Source: an uncultured cyanobacterium
GTDB lineage: Bacteria; Cyanobacteriota; Cyanobacteriia; PCC-6307; Cyanobiaceae
DNA: 51,614 nt
Assembly: GCA_903856805.1 (NCBI GenBank)
Contig: CAIOCZ010000057.1
Location: 1 to 51,614 of the forward strand
Reading direction: 5' to 3'
The notes below the pieces were generated by a model. That model worked only from the letters and a program-made list of their open reading frames with translations. It ran no database searches and was not told the origin of the DNA. Within the stretch, counting starts at the first letter, position 1; each line of letters begins with the position of its first letter. Positions 19,105-29,546 of the stretch are shown here, in pieces. The position numbers and the translations under genes are program-made.

Positions 19105-20354
19105 GCACGGCCGTCGGCGCGGAAGTGCTGTGCATCGGCACCGAGCTGTTGCTCGGCAACATTGTCAACGGCAATGCCCGCTGGCTGGCGGAACAGTTGG
19201 CGGCCCTGGGCATTCCCCATTTCCGCCAGGAAGTGGTGGGTGACAACCGCGAACGCCTGATCGCGGCGGTGCAGGCGGCCGCTGGTCGCTGCCGGGTGCT
19301 GATCACCACCGGGGGCTTGGGTCCGACCCCCGATGACCTCACCACCGAGGCGATGGCCGCGGCCTTCTCCACCCCGCTCCGCGAATGGCCGGAGGTCTGG
19401 GAGGACATCCAGGCCAAGATCAGTGCCCGGGGTCGGAGCGTGGCGCCCAGCAATCGTCGTCAGGCGCTGCTGCCGGAGGGGGCCGCCCTGTTGCCCAATC
19501 CCACGGGCACCGCTCCCGGGATGATCTGGTCGCCCCGACCGGGCTTCACGATCCTCACCTTTCCGGGCGTGCCCAGTGAGATGCGGGCGATGTGGGCGGC
19601 GACGGCCGAGCCCTGGTTACGGCAGGCGGGCCTGGCGGAGGGGGTGTTTGCCAGTCGACTGTTGCGTTTCTGGGGGGTGGCGGAATCCAGCCTGGCTGAG
19701 CAGGTGAGTGACCTGTTGGCCCTCAGCAATCCCACCGTGGCCCCCTACGCCGGCGCCGGTGAGGTCAAGCTGCGGATCACGGCGCGGGCCGCTGATGCCC
19801 AGGCGGCCGCCGCCCTGTTGGCCCCCGTGGAGGCGGACTTGCGGGCGCGCACCGGCAGCCTTTGTTATGGCAGCGACGATGACAGCCTGGCCTCCGTGGT
19901 TCTGGAGCGGCTGCGCCAGCGCGGTGAGACCCTCGCGGTGGCCGAATCCTGCACCGGTGGGGCCATTGGGGCGGCCCTGACGGCGGTGCCGGAGGCGTCC
20001 ACGGTGTTTCTCGGGGGCGTGATCGCCTATGCCAACAGCGTCAAGCGGGATGGGCTCGGTGTGGCTGAGGCCTTGCTGAACACCCATGGGGCGGTGAGTG
20101 ATCCGGTGGCGATCGCGATGGCGGAGGGGGCGCGGCGCGTGATCGGCAGCACCTGGGCGGTGGCGGTGACCGGCATCGCCGGTCCGGGCGGCGGCACTGC
20201 CGCCAAACCGGTGGGGCTGGTGCATGTGGCGGTGGCCGGTCCGGATGGCTGTGAGTCGGAAGGGATTCACTTCGGTGCCAGCCGGGGGCGCCATTGGATC
20301 CAGACCCTGGCCTGCGGCGAGGCCCTGCAGAGATTGCGGCTGCGCCTCGGCTGA
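19101..20354 (+). CDS. cinA: CinA-like competence/damage-inducible protein
   Basis: A 417-residue CinA family protein with two domains. The N-terminal MoCF/COG1058 domain shows [35 protein letters not shown] and [13 protein letters not shown], linked in the family to ADP-ribose or NAD-related pyrophosphatase activity. The C-terminal CinA domain shows [31 protein letters not shown] and [20 protein letters not shown], linked to NMN deamidation. So a role in NAD salvage is likely. A strong AGGAGG ribosome site (19091-19096) sits 4 nt before ATG 19101, inside the end of the upstream transferase gene. Confidence 0.94.
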   Translation: MSTAVGAEVLCIGTELLLGNIVNGNARWLAEQLAALGIPHFRQEVVGDNRERLIAAVQAAAGRCRVLITTGGLGPTPDDLTTEAMAAAFSTPLREWPEVWEDIQAKISARGRSVAPSNRRQALLPEGAALLPNPTGTAPGMIWSPRPGFTILTFPGVPSEMRAMWAATAEPWLRQAGLAEGVFASRLLRFWGVAESSLAEQVSDLLALSNPTVAPYAGAGEVKLRITARAADAQAAAALLAPVEADLRARTGSLCYGSDDDSLASVVLERLRQRGETLAVAESCTGGAIGAALTAVPEASTVFLGGVIAYANSVKRDGLGVAEALLNTHGAVSDPVAIAMAEGARRVIGSTWAVAVTGIAGPGGGTAAKPVGLVHVAVAGPDGCESEGIHFGASRGRHWIQTLACGEALQRLRLRLG

Positions 20355-20481
20355 ACCCAGGCGTCTGGATCGTGCCGATCCCGGGGGGCTGTCAAGGGCC
20401 TTGGGGCACTGATCGACGACCCCATACGGAACCCTGCAGCCGGGGCGATGAACGATCACCAATCCTGAGCGATCGAATTTT

Positions 20482-20500
20482 CCGCCGCTCGCGGCGGTTT
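20482..20500 (+). terminator. GC-rich hairpin after cinA, possible terminator
   Basis: CCGCCG and CGGCGG form a 6-bp stem with a CTCG loop, flanked by TTTT before and TTT after. It lies 127 bp downstream of cinA. The short T-run makes it a weak terminator in either direction. Confidence 0.4.
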
Positions 20501-20514
20501 CCCCCCGCCCATCC

Positions 20515-20665
20515 CAGGGTTTTCCACAGCCGCTCCGGGCCGTTCGGGTTGCGCCCTCGGAGCGGATGGCCCCTTGAGCCCCCTGGCTGGGGAAAAGCCC
20601 CTCTCCCCTTGACCGGCGGGGGTTCCTCGCAGCGGAGCCTGCGGCAACCCCGGCGCAGAACCCTG
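20515..20665 (+). ncRNA. Candidate 6S-like regulatory RNA
   Basis: The 427-bp gap between cinA and the DUF2811 gene holds nested complementary segments on the plus strand. The outer stem is CAGGGTTTT (20515-20523) with AGAACCCTG (20657-20665). Inside it lie GGGTTGC (20546-20552) with GCAACCC (20644-20650), GAGCCCCC (20576-20583) with GGGGGTTC (20618-20625, one G-U), and a GGGG/CCCC tip with an AAAAG loop (20589-20601). The unpaired sides hold CCCCTTGAGCC and GAGCCTGCGGC, similar in sequence and order to CCCCUGAGCC and CAGCCUGCGGC of the 6S RNA central bubble. 6S RNA binds sigma-70 type RNA polymerase. At about 150 nt it is shorter than usual 6S RNA, and no promoter was identified, so the identity is tentative. 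Confidence 0.45.
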
Positions 20666-20781
20666 AACCCATTGGCGCGCCGTTAGTCTTGTCATGAGTC
20701 GCGTGGGATTGGCTCTGGTTCGGGTCTTTGACGTCGGGGGCCTTGCCGTGGCCTGATGGTTCCGTCCCCGACGCGAGCCGC

Positions 20782-21027
20782 ATGAGCCAGATCCCCGACC
20801 ACGCCCTCCCCACCGTGAGCATCGAAAACCAGATGCCCGAAGATTTGTTTGAGGCCATGCGCGAGTTCATCAGCAGCCATCCCCAGTGGGACCAGTACCG
20901 GCTGATGCAGGCCGCCCTGGCCGGTTTTTTGTTTCAGCACGGCTGCCAGGACCGGGCCGTGGCGCGCCACTACCTCAACGGCCTGTTCCAGCGGGAAGGG
21001 GCTTCCCTGTCGGGCCGCCGGGCCTGA
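20782..21027 (+). CDS. DUF2811 family protein
   Basis: An 81-residue cyanobacterial protein of the DUF2811 family, function unknown. It shows VSIENQMPEDLFEAMREFI near the start, then HPQWDQYRLMQAALAGFLFQ and CQDRAVARHYLNGLF. It is helical and soluble. ATG 20782 matches the family start; the frame continues upstream only with weak start codons. It lies 27 bp upstream of the dehydrogenase gene and may share its transcript. Confidence 0.82.
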   Translation: MSQIPDHALPTVSIENQMPEDLFEAMREFISSHPQWDQYRLMQAALAGFLFQHGCQDRAVARHYLNGLFQREGASLSGRRA

Positions 21028-21054
21028 GCCCTGCGCTCCTGGAGTTCTCGCCCC

Positions 21055-22068
21055 ATGACGACCCTGCCTGCTCCCGCCGCCGCTCCGGAGACCGCCAGGG
21101 AGGGTGCCCGCCGCCCCCAGCTCGTGGTGCTGGATGGTCACACCACCAATCCCGGGGACCTCAGCTGGGAGCCCCTGGAGCGCCTTGGTCAGCTCACGGT
21201 CCATGCCCGCACTCCACCGGAGCTGGTGGCCGAGCGCCTGGCCTCCGCCGAGCTGGTGTTCACTAACAAGACCCCCCTCGGCGCCGCTGAACTGGCTGCG
21301 GCTCCGGTATTGCGCGGCATCGGCATGCTCTCCACCGGCCACGACGTGGTGGATGGGGCCGCGGCGGCGGCCCGGGGCCTGCCCCTCTGCAACGTGCCCG
21401 AATACGGCACGGCCTCGGTGGCCCAGGCGGTCTTCGCCCTGCTGCTGGAGCTCACCAACCGCACCGGCCATCACGCTGAGCTGGTGCGCCAGGGGCGCTG
21501 GAGTGCCGGTCCCGATTTCTGTTTCTGGGACGGAAGCCTCACCGAGCTGGCGGGCCGCACCCTTGGGGTGGTGGGGCTGGGCCGGATCGGCACGGCGGTG
21601 GCGGCGATTGCCAGGGCCTTTGGCATGGAGGTGCTGGGGCACCGCCGGGGTGGGGCCAGCGGCGGTGGAGAGATCGGCGTGGATTTGCCCACCCTGCTGG
21701 CCGGATCTGATGTGGTGAGCCTCCACTGCCCGCTCACCCCCGACACCCGAGGCCTGATCGATGCCGGTCGGATGGCGCTGATGAAGCCCGGTGCTCTGCT
21801 GATCAACACGGGTCGGGGGCCGCTGGTGAACGAAGCCGATCTGGCCGCCGCTCTCCACAGCGGACGCCTCGGCGGTGCCGGCCTCGATGTGCTGAGCCTG
21901 GAGCCGCCTGCCCCCGCCAACCCCCTGCTCAGCGCCCCCAATTGTGTCATCACGCCCCACATCGCCTGGGCCACCCGGGCGGCTCGGGAGCGGTTGATCG
22001 CCGCCGTTGCGGCCAATGCCGAGGCGATGCTGGCCGGCGTTCCGCGCCACGTGGTGAACGGACTCTGA
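21055..22068 (+). CDS. D-2-hydroxyacid dehydrogenase (glycerate/hydroxypyruvate type)
   Basis: A 337-residue NAD(P)-dependent D-2-hydroxyacid dehydrogenase. The cofactor site is VVGLGRIGTAVAAIARAFG. The catalytic residues are Arg in INTGRGPLVNEADL, Glu in LDVLSLEPP and His in ITPHIAWAT. The protein is closest in style to hydroxypyruvate/glycerate dehydrogenases, which fits cyanobacterial photorespiration, but the substrate is inferred. The first 20 residues (rich in Ala and Pro) are not conserved. Confidence 0.88.
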   Translation: MTTLPAPAAAPETAREGARRPQLVVLDGHTTNPGDLSWEPLERLGQLTVHARTPPELVAERLASAELVFTNKTPLGAAELAAAPVLRGIGMLSTGHDVVDGAAAAARGLPLCNVPEYGTASVAQAVFALLLELTNRTGHHAELVRQGRWSAGPDFCFWDGSLTELAGRTLGVVGLGRIGTAVAAIARAFGMEVLGHRRGGASGGGEIGVDLPTLLAGSDVVSLHCPLTPDTRGLIDAGRMALMKPGALLINTGRGPLVNEADLAAALHSGRLGGAGLDVLSLEPPAPANPLLSAPNCVITPHIAWATRAARERLIAAVAANAEAMLAGVPRHVVNGL

Positions 22069-22099
22069 GGACCGACCACTCCCCACCGTTGGCCGAGGG

Positions 22100-22225
22100 T
22101 CAGCGGGCCAACATGTCCAACAGGTGCAGGCTCTCCAGGCTGAGGGCCATCAGGCCGCTGATCAGGGCCGTGCGGGCACCACAGTGGAGCAGGCGGGACG
22201 CGATGACGGCACCGACGGGGATCAT
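22100..22225 (-). CDS. Tiny protein coupled to the upstream small gene
   Basis: A 41-codon frame starting IPVGAVIASRLLHCGARTA and ending SLHLLDMLAR. Its ATG overlaps the stop of the preceding small gene in an ATGA junction, which is the main evidence that it is translated. It is moderately hydrophobic with a possible single helix. I recognise no family. Confidence 0.5.
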   Translation of the reverse strand: MIPVGAVIASRLLHCGARTALISGLMALSLESLHLLDMLAR

Positions 22226-22413
22226 GGTGTGGGCTCCCGTTCGATCGGGCCTTCCACCTGGCTGATCGGCACCGGGAAGGCGGCGCTGGCTGTCCTGGGC
22301 TGGGGCCAGCGTCGAACCCAGCAGCGGAGATCGTCGTCTTCGACGGTCATGACCTCGTAGAGGGATTCGGCGCGGCTGTGGATTCGAACCAAGGAACCGG
22401 GTTGAACAGACAT
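22222..22413 (-). CDS. Small conserved hypothetical protein
   Basis: A 63-residue protein beginning SVQPGSLVRIHSRAESLYEV and containing VEDDDLRCWVRRWPQPR. The length and the beta-rich pattern recall small SH3-like or KOW-like proteins, but I cannot name a family with certainty. ATG 22413 follows GGAG at 22424-22427 in the coding direction, a plausible ribosome site. It is coupled to the 41-codon gene downstream and divergent from the amidohydrolase. Confidence 0.65.
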   Translation of the reverse strand: MSVQPGSLVRIHSRAESLYEVMTVEDDDLRCWVRRWPQPRTASAAFPVPISQVEGPIEREPTP

Positions 22414-22626
22414 CGGACCTTCTCCAAGGGGAGGGCTGGACGGGAACTGGATTGAGATTGATGAAAAGTTGACTTCAAAGGGGATCGCCTTGTGGTATTG
22501 GAGCACGGATCCCTCGTCAGGCTAGGTATTTACGCTTACCCGTACTGGGGTTGCTGGGGCTTGCGGCGCGTTTGCGGCATGGACGCAGCCGAGAATCGCT
22601 CCACCCAGAGCCGTCCCCGTTCCGCC

Positions 22627-24006
<1,380 letters not shown>

Positions 24007-24037
24007 GCTCATTTCTTGGTTCTTCATCATCTCTCGC

Positions 24038-25444
24038 GTGAGCGCCGGCACCCTCTTTGACAAGGTCTGGGAGCTGCACCGGGTGGCGGATCTACCGGGT
24101 GGCTCCACCCAGTTGTTCATCGGTCTGCATCTCATTCACGAGGTCACCAGCCCCCAGGCCTTCGCAGCCCTGAGCGATCTGGGATTGACGGTTCGGCACC
24201 CGGAGCGCACCGTGGCCACGGTCGACCACATCGTGCCCACCACGTCCCAGGCCCGTCCCTTCGCGGATCCGCTGGCGGAGGAGATGCTCGCCACCCTGGA
24301 GGCCAACTGTGCTGCCCATGGGATCCTGCTTCACGGTCTCGGCAGTGGCCGTCAGGGGATCGTCCATGTGATCGCCCCGGAGCTGGGGTTGACCCAGCCC
24401 GGGATGACCGTGGCCTGCGGCGATTCCCATACCTCCACCCACGGCGCCTTCGGGGCCATCGCCTTCGGTATCGGCACCAGCCAGGTGCGGGATGTGTTGG
24501 CCAGCCAGAGCCTGGCGATGACCAAACTCAAGGTGCGTCGGATTTGGGTGGAAGGTGAATTGCAGAACGGCGTGTACGCCAAAGACCTGATCTTGCACAT
24601 CATTCGCACCCTCGGGGTGAAGGGTGGGGTGGGCTATGCCCATGAGTTCGCCGGGCCCACGATTGAGGCGCTCACGATGGAGGAACGCATGACCCTCTGC
24701 AATATGGCGATCGAAGGAGGGGCCCGGGTGGGCTACGTCAACCCAGATAGCACCACCTTTGCCTATCTCCAGGGCCGCCCCCACGCCCCGAGCGGTGCCG
24801 CCTGGGATCAGGCGGTGGCCTGGTGGAGCGCCTTGGCGAGTGATCCGGACGCCAGCTTTGATGATGAGGTGCGCTTTGATGCCGCCGTGATCGCCCCCAC
24901 GGTCACCTGGGGCATCACCCCGGGCCAGGGAATTGGCGTGGACGAAACCGTCCCCACCCTTGAGCAGACCCCCCCCGACGAGCGCCCCCTGGCCGAGGAG
25001 GCCTACCGCTATATGGACCTCGCCCCCGGGAGCCCCATCGCCGGCCTGCCGGTGGATGTCTGCTTCATTGGCAGTTGCACCAACGGTCGACTCAGCGATC
25101 TACGGGAGGCGGCCGCCGTTGCGCGCGGTCGTCAGGTGGCCCCGGGACTGCGGGCTTTCGTGGTGCCCGGTTCCGAGCAGGTGGCTGCCGAAGCCGAAGC
25201 CGAGGGTCTCGATGCCGTGTTCCGTGCCGCTGGCTTCGAGTGGCGTCAGCCCGGCTGTTCGATGTGTTTGGCCATGAATCCGGATCGGTTGGAGGGCCGC
25301 CAGATCAGTGCCAGCTCCAGTAATCGCAATTTCAAGGGGCGCCAGGGTTCGGCCAGTGGCCGCACCCTACTGATGAGCCCGGCCATGGTGGCCGCCGCCG
25401 CCGTGACCGGTCAGGTCACCGATGTTCGCCCGCTGATCTCCTGA
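24038..25444 (+). CDS. leuC: 3-isopropylmalate dehydratase large subunit
   Basis: LeuC with LeuD isomerises 2-isopropylmalate to 3-isopropylmalate in leucine synthesis. The 468-residue protein carries the three [4Fe-4S] ligands in [13 protein letters not shown] and [13 protein letters not shown]. Other aconitase-family blocks are [35 protein letters not shown] and [15 protein letters not shown] 24038 gives the usual length and the N-terminus [13 protein letters not shown]. leuD follows after 5 bp. Confidence 0.97.
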   Translation: MSAGTLFDKVWELHRVADLPGGSTQLFIGLHLIHEVTSPQAFAALSDLGLTVRHPERTVATVDHIVPTTSQARPFADPLAEEMLATLEANCAAHGILLHGLGSGRQGIVHVIAPELGLTQPGMTVACGDSHTSTHGAFGAIAFGIGTSQVRDVLASQSLAMTKLKVRRIWVEGELQNGVYAKDLILHIIRTLGVKGGVGYAHEFAGPTIEALTMEERMTLCNMAIEGGARVGYVNPDSTTFAYLQGRPHAPSGAAWDQAVAWWSALASDPDASFDDEVRFDAAVIAPTVTWGITPGQGIGVDETVPTLEQTPPDERPLAEEAYRYMDLAPGSPIAGLPVDVCFIGSCTNGRLSDLREAAAVARGRQVAPGLRAFVVPGSEQVAAEAEAEGLDAVFRAAGFEWRQPGCSMCLAMNPDRLEGRQISASSSNRNFKGRQGSASGRTLLMSPAMVAAAAVTGQVTDVRPLIS

Positions 25445-25449
25445 ACCCC

Positions 25450-26067
25450 ATGAGTATTCCTGCCTTTCCCGTTGGTCCGGTTCCCCGCCATCGCGGCTGT
25501 GGGGTGGCCGTGGTTGGCGACGATATCGATACCGATCGGATCATTCCGGCCCGCTATCTCAAGTGCGTCAGCTTCACGGGCCTGGCGGAGGGGGTCTTCG
25601 CCGACGATCGCCGCGAGCAGGCCGGCGCCCATCCCTTCGACCGGCCCGAACATCAGGGCGCCAGCGTGCTGGTGGTGAATGGAAACTTCGGCTGTGGTTC
25701 GAGCCGCGAGCATGCCCCCCAGGCCCTGATGCGCTGGGGCATTCGCGCCGTGATCGGCCACAGTTTCGCTGAGATTTTCTTTGGCAATTGCTTGGCCCTG
25801 GGGATCCCCTGCCTCAGCCTTGGCAAGGCCGAGGCCCAGGCCCTCCAGGCGGCGATCGCGGCCGATCCCTCCGCCGAGCTGCTGGTGGACGTCGAGGGGC
25901 TCCAGGTCGGGCTGGGCACGGCCAGTTGGCCGCTGCAGCTGGCGGCTGGACCCCACCAGATGCTGGTGAGCGGCCAGTGGGATGGCACCTCCCAACTGGT
26001 GGCCCACGACCCTGAACTGCGGGCCACCGCCGCCCGACTTCCTTACCTCACGGGCTTCGGCGCCTGA
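25450..26067 (+). CDS. leuD: 3-isopropylmalate dehydratase small subunit
   Basis: LeuD is the swivel subunit that completes the active site with LeuC. The 205-residue protein shows VVGDDIDTDRIIPARYLK near residue 20 and NFGCGSSREHAPQALMRWG near residue 79, then SFAEIFFGNCLALG. These are the conserved substrate-binding loops. The 5-bp spacing from leuC indicates one transcript. Confidence 0.97.
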   Translation: MSIPAFPVGPVPRHRGCGVAVVGDDIDTDRIIPARYLKCVSFTGLAEGVFADDRREQAGAHPFDRPEHQGASVLVVNGNFGCGSSREHAPQALMRWGIRAVIGHSFAEIFFGNCLALGIPCLSLGKAEAQALQAAIAADPSAELLVDVEGLQVGLGTASWPLQLAAGPHQMLVSGQWDGTSQLVAHDPELRATAARLPYLTGFGA

Positions 26068-26097
26068 GGGGGGGCATCCTGATCGGCTCGAGCCCCT

Positions 26098-29000
26098 TCA
26101 GAAGGGTCGATCCAACACGATTTGGTTGGGGTTGTGGGGCACAAACGGTAGGCCGGGACCGCTGAAATTGAAGTCGTGCAGTTTCAGGCGCACGCCGCCA
26201 AGTCCCTCGTAGGGGCTGTAGTAAATTCCGATCTCATAGGCCCGTCGTTGCCAGCGAAGTTCCACGTAGGAGCCGGTCACATCTCCATAGTTCGCTGACT
26301 TTGGATCGACGTTAAAGCCAATGCCGCCGCTGAAGATCAGCGGTCCGACGATCTGTTGGGTGAGACCAATCCCCAGGGTGCCCAGATCCACCGCCCGATC
26401 AAAGCTGAGCGGGCTGAGTCCCTGCCGCAGGGTGGCACCCCCGGTGATGGTGAGTTCGGTGTAATCGAGGAAGGGCTTGGTGAAGTGGCCGAGGGTGAGG
26501 GTGGGGCCGGCGGAGAAGGAGAGGGTGTTCTGGTTGGTGCCATCGCCGTAGTACGCGAAGCTGCCCAGCAGGTTGCCGTTCAGGCGCAGGCCTGGGACCA
26601 CCGGCACCGGGGAGTTGCTGAGGGCTTGGGTGGGGGTGGCCGGCAGGGCCTTGCCCGTCCAGAGGGGCAGGTTGAGGTTGAGCGAACCGATGCCGTTGCC
26701 CCGCCAGTATTGGCCAAGGTTGTCGGTGTTGAAGGTGTTGGCCTTGACGTTGGCCACCCCCAGGCGCCAGTAATAGTTGCTGCTCAGGCGTCCCCAATTC
26801 GGCAGGGTGCCGGTGTCGTCCAGGGAAACGCCGTAGGCGGAGTAGACGTCTTCCTCCCCAAGGGAGCCATTCCAGGTGCGGAAGCGGTAAGCGCCGAACA
26901 GGCGGAAGCTGGTTTCGCCCAACAGCGGCAGGGTGAGGGGATGGCGAATCTGACCCCAGCTGCGGGTGCCGTTGGCGATGTTGTCCGGGTTGAAGGTGGA
27001 GACATCGAGTTTGGCGATGGTGTCGAATCCCCAGAGGCCACTGGTGAGCTTGGCCTCCAGTCCGAACAGGTCGGAGGTGGTGGTGGGCTGCTGCACCCCT
27101 GGTGCCCCGGCGGACTGACCCGGCAGGGGATAGCTGTCGGTGCCACTGTCGATCGCCCGTTGAATCAACGCCTGGGGTTGAATCACCAGTTTGGTCTTGT
27201 CGCCGATGCGCAGCGGGACGTTATAACCGACGTAGTAACCGTCGCGATCGGTCTTGTCGCTGGCCATCACCCAGCGGTTATCGACCTGCTCCTGTTTCTT
27301 GATCGTGGTGGAGCGGCTGACCGGGATCGGCAATCGTTCTTCGATGCGCAGGAGGTTCCGTTGGGCTTTGATCACCGTGTCGCCGTTGGCCTGGAGTGTG
27401 GCCACCACGTTTTCTGAGTCCAGCCAGGCCTGGGCCGGAGTGAAGGGATCGTTGGTGAAGCCGATCCGGTCGCTGCTGAAGGTGGTGGGGGTGAACGCCA
27501 GATGGCGGGCCTGCAAGCGCCAGCGGGAGATCGTGCCCCGCAGCAGGGGCTCGTTGTTCTTGGTGGCGAGATCGTTGAGCTGCACCGGTCTCACCCCGCC
27601 GAATTGATTGACGGTGTCGGTGCTCGGGGCATCGGTGGGGAAGCCGCGGCGACGTTCGGTGATCAGGCTCTGTTGGAACTGCACATTGCGGACGCGTTGA
27701 TCGAGCCGGGCGATCGCGTCGCTGCGGGCCTTTTCCTGGGCGCGGGCGCGGGCCCAGACATTGCCGGGGGTGCTGGGAATGGCGCGCTGCGTTGGCCGCG
27801 GCGCCGGCTTGGCGGGGATCCGCCCTTGACCCAGGGCCACCTGTTCCAGTTGCTGCTCGAGGGTGAGGGGGGCCTCCTCCTGCTCCGGCGGCACTGCTCC
27901 GGGGCAGCCCTGGGGTGGTGGCAGGGTGATCGGCTCGCGGGGTGGAGTCGTGGAGCCGAAGCGGTAGCGCAGGCCGATGAGATAGGCATTGCTGCCCTCA
28001 CTCACGCCGTTGTAGACCCCATAGGCCCCGGAGCGGTGGTGAATGCGTCCCACCGCTGACCATTGCGGTGACACCAACGCCTCCACTTCGAAGGCCAGAT
28101 AGTTAAGGAATTTACTGTAGTTTTCGCGGAAGGTGCGTTCGTAATTGCTGTTTTGGCTCAGTAGGCTCACCCCCTCCACGAAGTAGAGACTGAGCCAGGG
28201 TTGTACCCATAGCCGTAGCCCGATGCCCAGGGTGCCATCGGTGAAGGTCTGGGAGGGGGTGTCGGCGAAGGGGACGGTCTGGTTGAATTCCCCGCCCGGC
28301 TGTTTGGCGGCGCGGTGGCCGAGCAGGTTGGCATCGAGTTCAAAGGCGAAGGGCCCGGCGTCCACCAGGCGGCGTTGGAGGCCCACGCCGCCAAGGTATT
28401 CAGGTCGCAGATGTCCCTTGAATAAAAAGGTGTCGCCGAAGTTGGCGGCGAACATCTGGCCCGTCCACCCCGAGACCGCCCATGGATAGGGATGCCACTG
28501 CGGGGGTGGCGGCAGCACCGGGGTGCAGCTGATCGGTTCGGGATCGGGCAGGGCTTGGGAAGGGGGTGCGTCCGCTTTGAAATCCTGGGCGCTGCCGTCG
28601 AGGTCGAGGACCCCGTAGACATCGTCCATCTCCCCTTTGCCCTCCAGCAGGCTGTAGCGCAGTCGGCTGGCCTGAAGCGACTGCTGGCCGCGTTGGAAGC
28701 GGACGCTGCCAAAGGCATAGAGGCTGCGACTGCGGGTATCGAATTCGAGGCGATCGGCCATCAGCCGTCCCCCGCCCATCACGGCCTGGACATGGCCCAC
28801 CGCCACAAAGCGGCCCAGTTGGTTGTCGTACCCCTGGCTGTCGGCGCGGAGCTCAAGCTCGATCGGCGGACCGCCGGCGGCAGCGGGGGGCTGGCCTGGA
28901 AGGGGGGGAAGGGGAGGTGGCGGAGGTGGCAACGCTTCGGCCGTGACCGCCCCCTGGGGCTGGCCGGTCACGGCCGAAGCGTTGGTGGGGGACGGGTCGA

Positions 29001-29250
29001 GAACGGCCGGAATTGGTGTCGGTTGAGGAAGGTCAGCCGCTGTTGGCATCTCCCGCGGGAACGCCTCCGGAGGAGTGCCGGACGGGGGGGCACCTTCGCC
29101 TGTCGTCACCCCTGGGGTGAGCAAGGGGGCCGCCGGGGTTGGGGCCGGAGTTGGTCCGGCTTGGACTGCTGGCCCAGTCCACAGGCCAAGGAGACCGACG
29201 ACGCCGCCGAGCATGACCAGGCGGGAGGCTGTCCGGGGATCGGGGACCAC
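26098..29250 (-). CDS. DUF3769 outer-membrane protein, LptD/OstA-like
   Basis: A 1,050-residue protein of the cyanobacterial DUF3769 family, regarded as LptD-like. A hydrophobic export signal occurs at about residues 11-31 (LVMLGGVVGLLGLWTG...VQA). A long Pro/Ala/Thr-rich linker follows (about 32-125), with a run of prolines near residue 110. An OstA-like region at about 130-230 shows ADSQGYDNQLGRFVAVGHVQ and LMADRLEFDTRSRSLYAFG. The C-terminal two-thirds has alternating beta-strand patterns and ends with phenylalanine (NQIVLDRPF), as expected for a BAM-inserted barrel. A role in lipopolysaccharide export to the outer leaflet is inferred. GTG 29250 is used; ATG 29214 is an alternative. Confidence 0.87.
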   Translation of the reverse strand: MVPDPRTASRLVMLGGVVGLLGLWTGPAVQAGPTPAPTPAAPLLTPGVTTGEGAPPSGTPPEAFPREMPTAADLPQPTPIPAVLDPSPTNASAVTGQPQGAVTAEALPPPPPPLPPLPGQPPAAAGGPPIELELRADSQGYDNQLGRFVAVGHVQAVMGGGRLMADRLEFDTRSRSLYAFGSVRFQRGQQSLQASRLRYSLLEGKGEMDDVYGVLDLDGSAQDFKADAPPSQALPDPEPISCTPVLPPPPQWHPYPWAVSGWTGQMFAANFGDTFLFKGHLRPEYLGGVGLQRRLVDAGPFAFELDANLLGHRAAKQPGGEFNQTVPFADTPSQTFTDGTLGIGLRLWVQPWLSLYFVEGVSLLSQNSNYERTFRENYSKFLNYLAFEVEALVSPQWSAVGRIHHRSGAYGVYNGVSEGSNAYLIGLRYRFGSTTPPREPITLPPPQGCPGAVPPEQEEAPLTLEQQLEQVALGQGRIPAKPAPRPTQRAIPSTPGNVWARARAQEKARSDAIARLDQRVRNVQFQQSLITERRRGFPTDAPSTDTVNQFGGVRPVQLNDLATKNNEPLLRGTISRWRLQARHLAFTPTTFSSDRIGFTNDPFTPAQAWLDSENVVATLQANGDTVIKAQRNLLRIEERLPIPVSRSTTIKKQEQVDNRWVMASDKTDRDGYYVGYNVPLRIGDKTKLVIQPQALIQRAIDSGTDSYPLPGQSAGAPGVQQPTTTSDLFGLEAKLTSGLWGFDTIAKLDVSTFNPDNIANGTRSWGQIRHPLTLPLLGETSFRLFGAYRFRTWNGSLGEEDVYSAYGVSLDDTGTLPNWGRLSSNYYWRLGVANVKANTFNTDNLGQYWRGNGIGSLNLNLPLWTGKALPATPTQALSNSPVPVVPGLRLNGNLLGSFAYYGDGTNQNTLSFSAGPTLTLGHFTKPFLDYTELTITGGATLRQGLSPLSFDRAVDLGTLGIGLTQQIVGPLIFSGGIGFNVDPKSANYGDVTGSYVELRWQRRAYEIGIYYSPYEGLGGVRLKLHDFNFSGPGLPFVPHNPNQIVLDRPF

Positions 29251-29350
29251 AGGCAGCCGAAGGGGGGCAGGGAGGCGTGGATCCTGCCATGTGGATCACG
29301 CTGCGCTGGCAGATCTCAGGCCGGTTCGCTGGACGGGTTGACGTTATGGA

Positions 29351-29470
29351 TCAATCTTCGAGGTCCTTGCGGCTGGGGGTACGGCTCGGGTCGCTGGCCA
29401 GGAAGCCGAACACGAAGATCCCGATGAAGAAGAAGACAACCGAGTAAACCGAGATCTTGAGGGCGAGCAT
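29351..29470 (-). CDS. psbI: Photosystem II reaction center protein I
   Basis: A 39-residue single-helix photosystem II subunit that sits next to D1. It starts [18 protein letters not shown] and ends [19 protein letters not shown], which matches PsbI along its whole length. It is a stand-alone small gene between the DUF3769 gene and the divergent GH38 gene. Confidence 0.97.
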   Translation of the reverse strand: MLALKISVYSVVFFFIGIFVFGFLASDPSRTPSRKDLED

Positions 29471-29546
29471 GGTCTGTCCGGCAGGTGACAGGGAGTGACG
29501 GGCGTCAGGCGGGGTCGAAGAGACCTCGCCGAAGCGGCATCATCCT

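Noticed and set aside
26356-27417. 353-residue plus-strand frame
   Set aside because: Antisense to the DUF3769 gene; Gly/Val/Gln-rich with no family signs.
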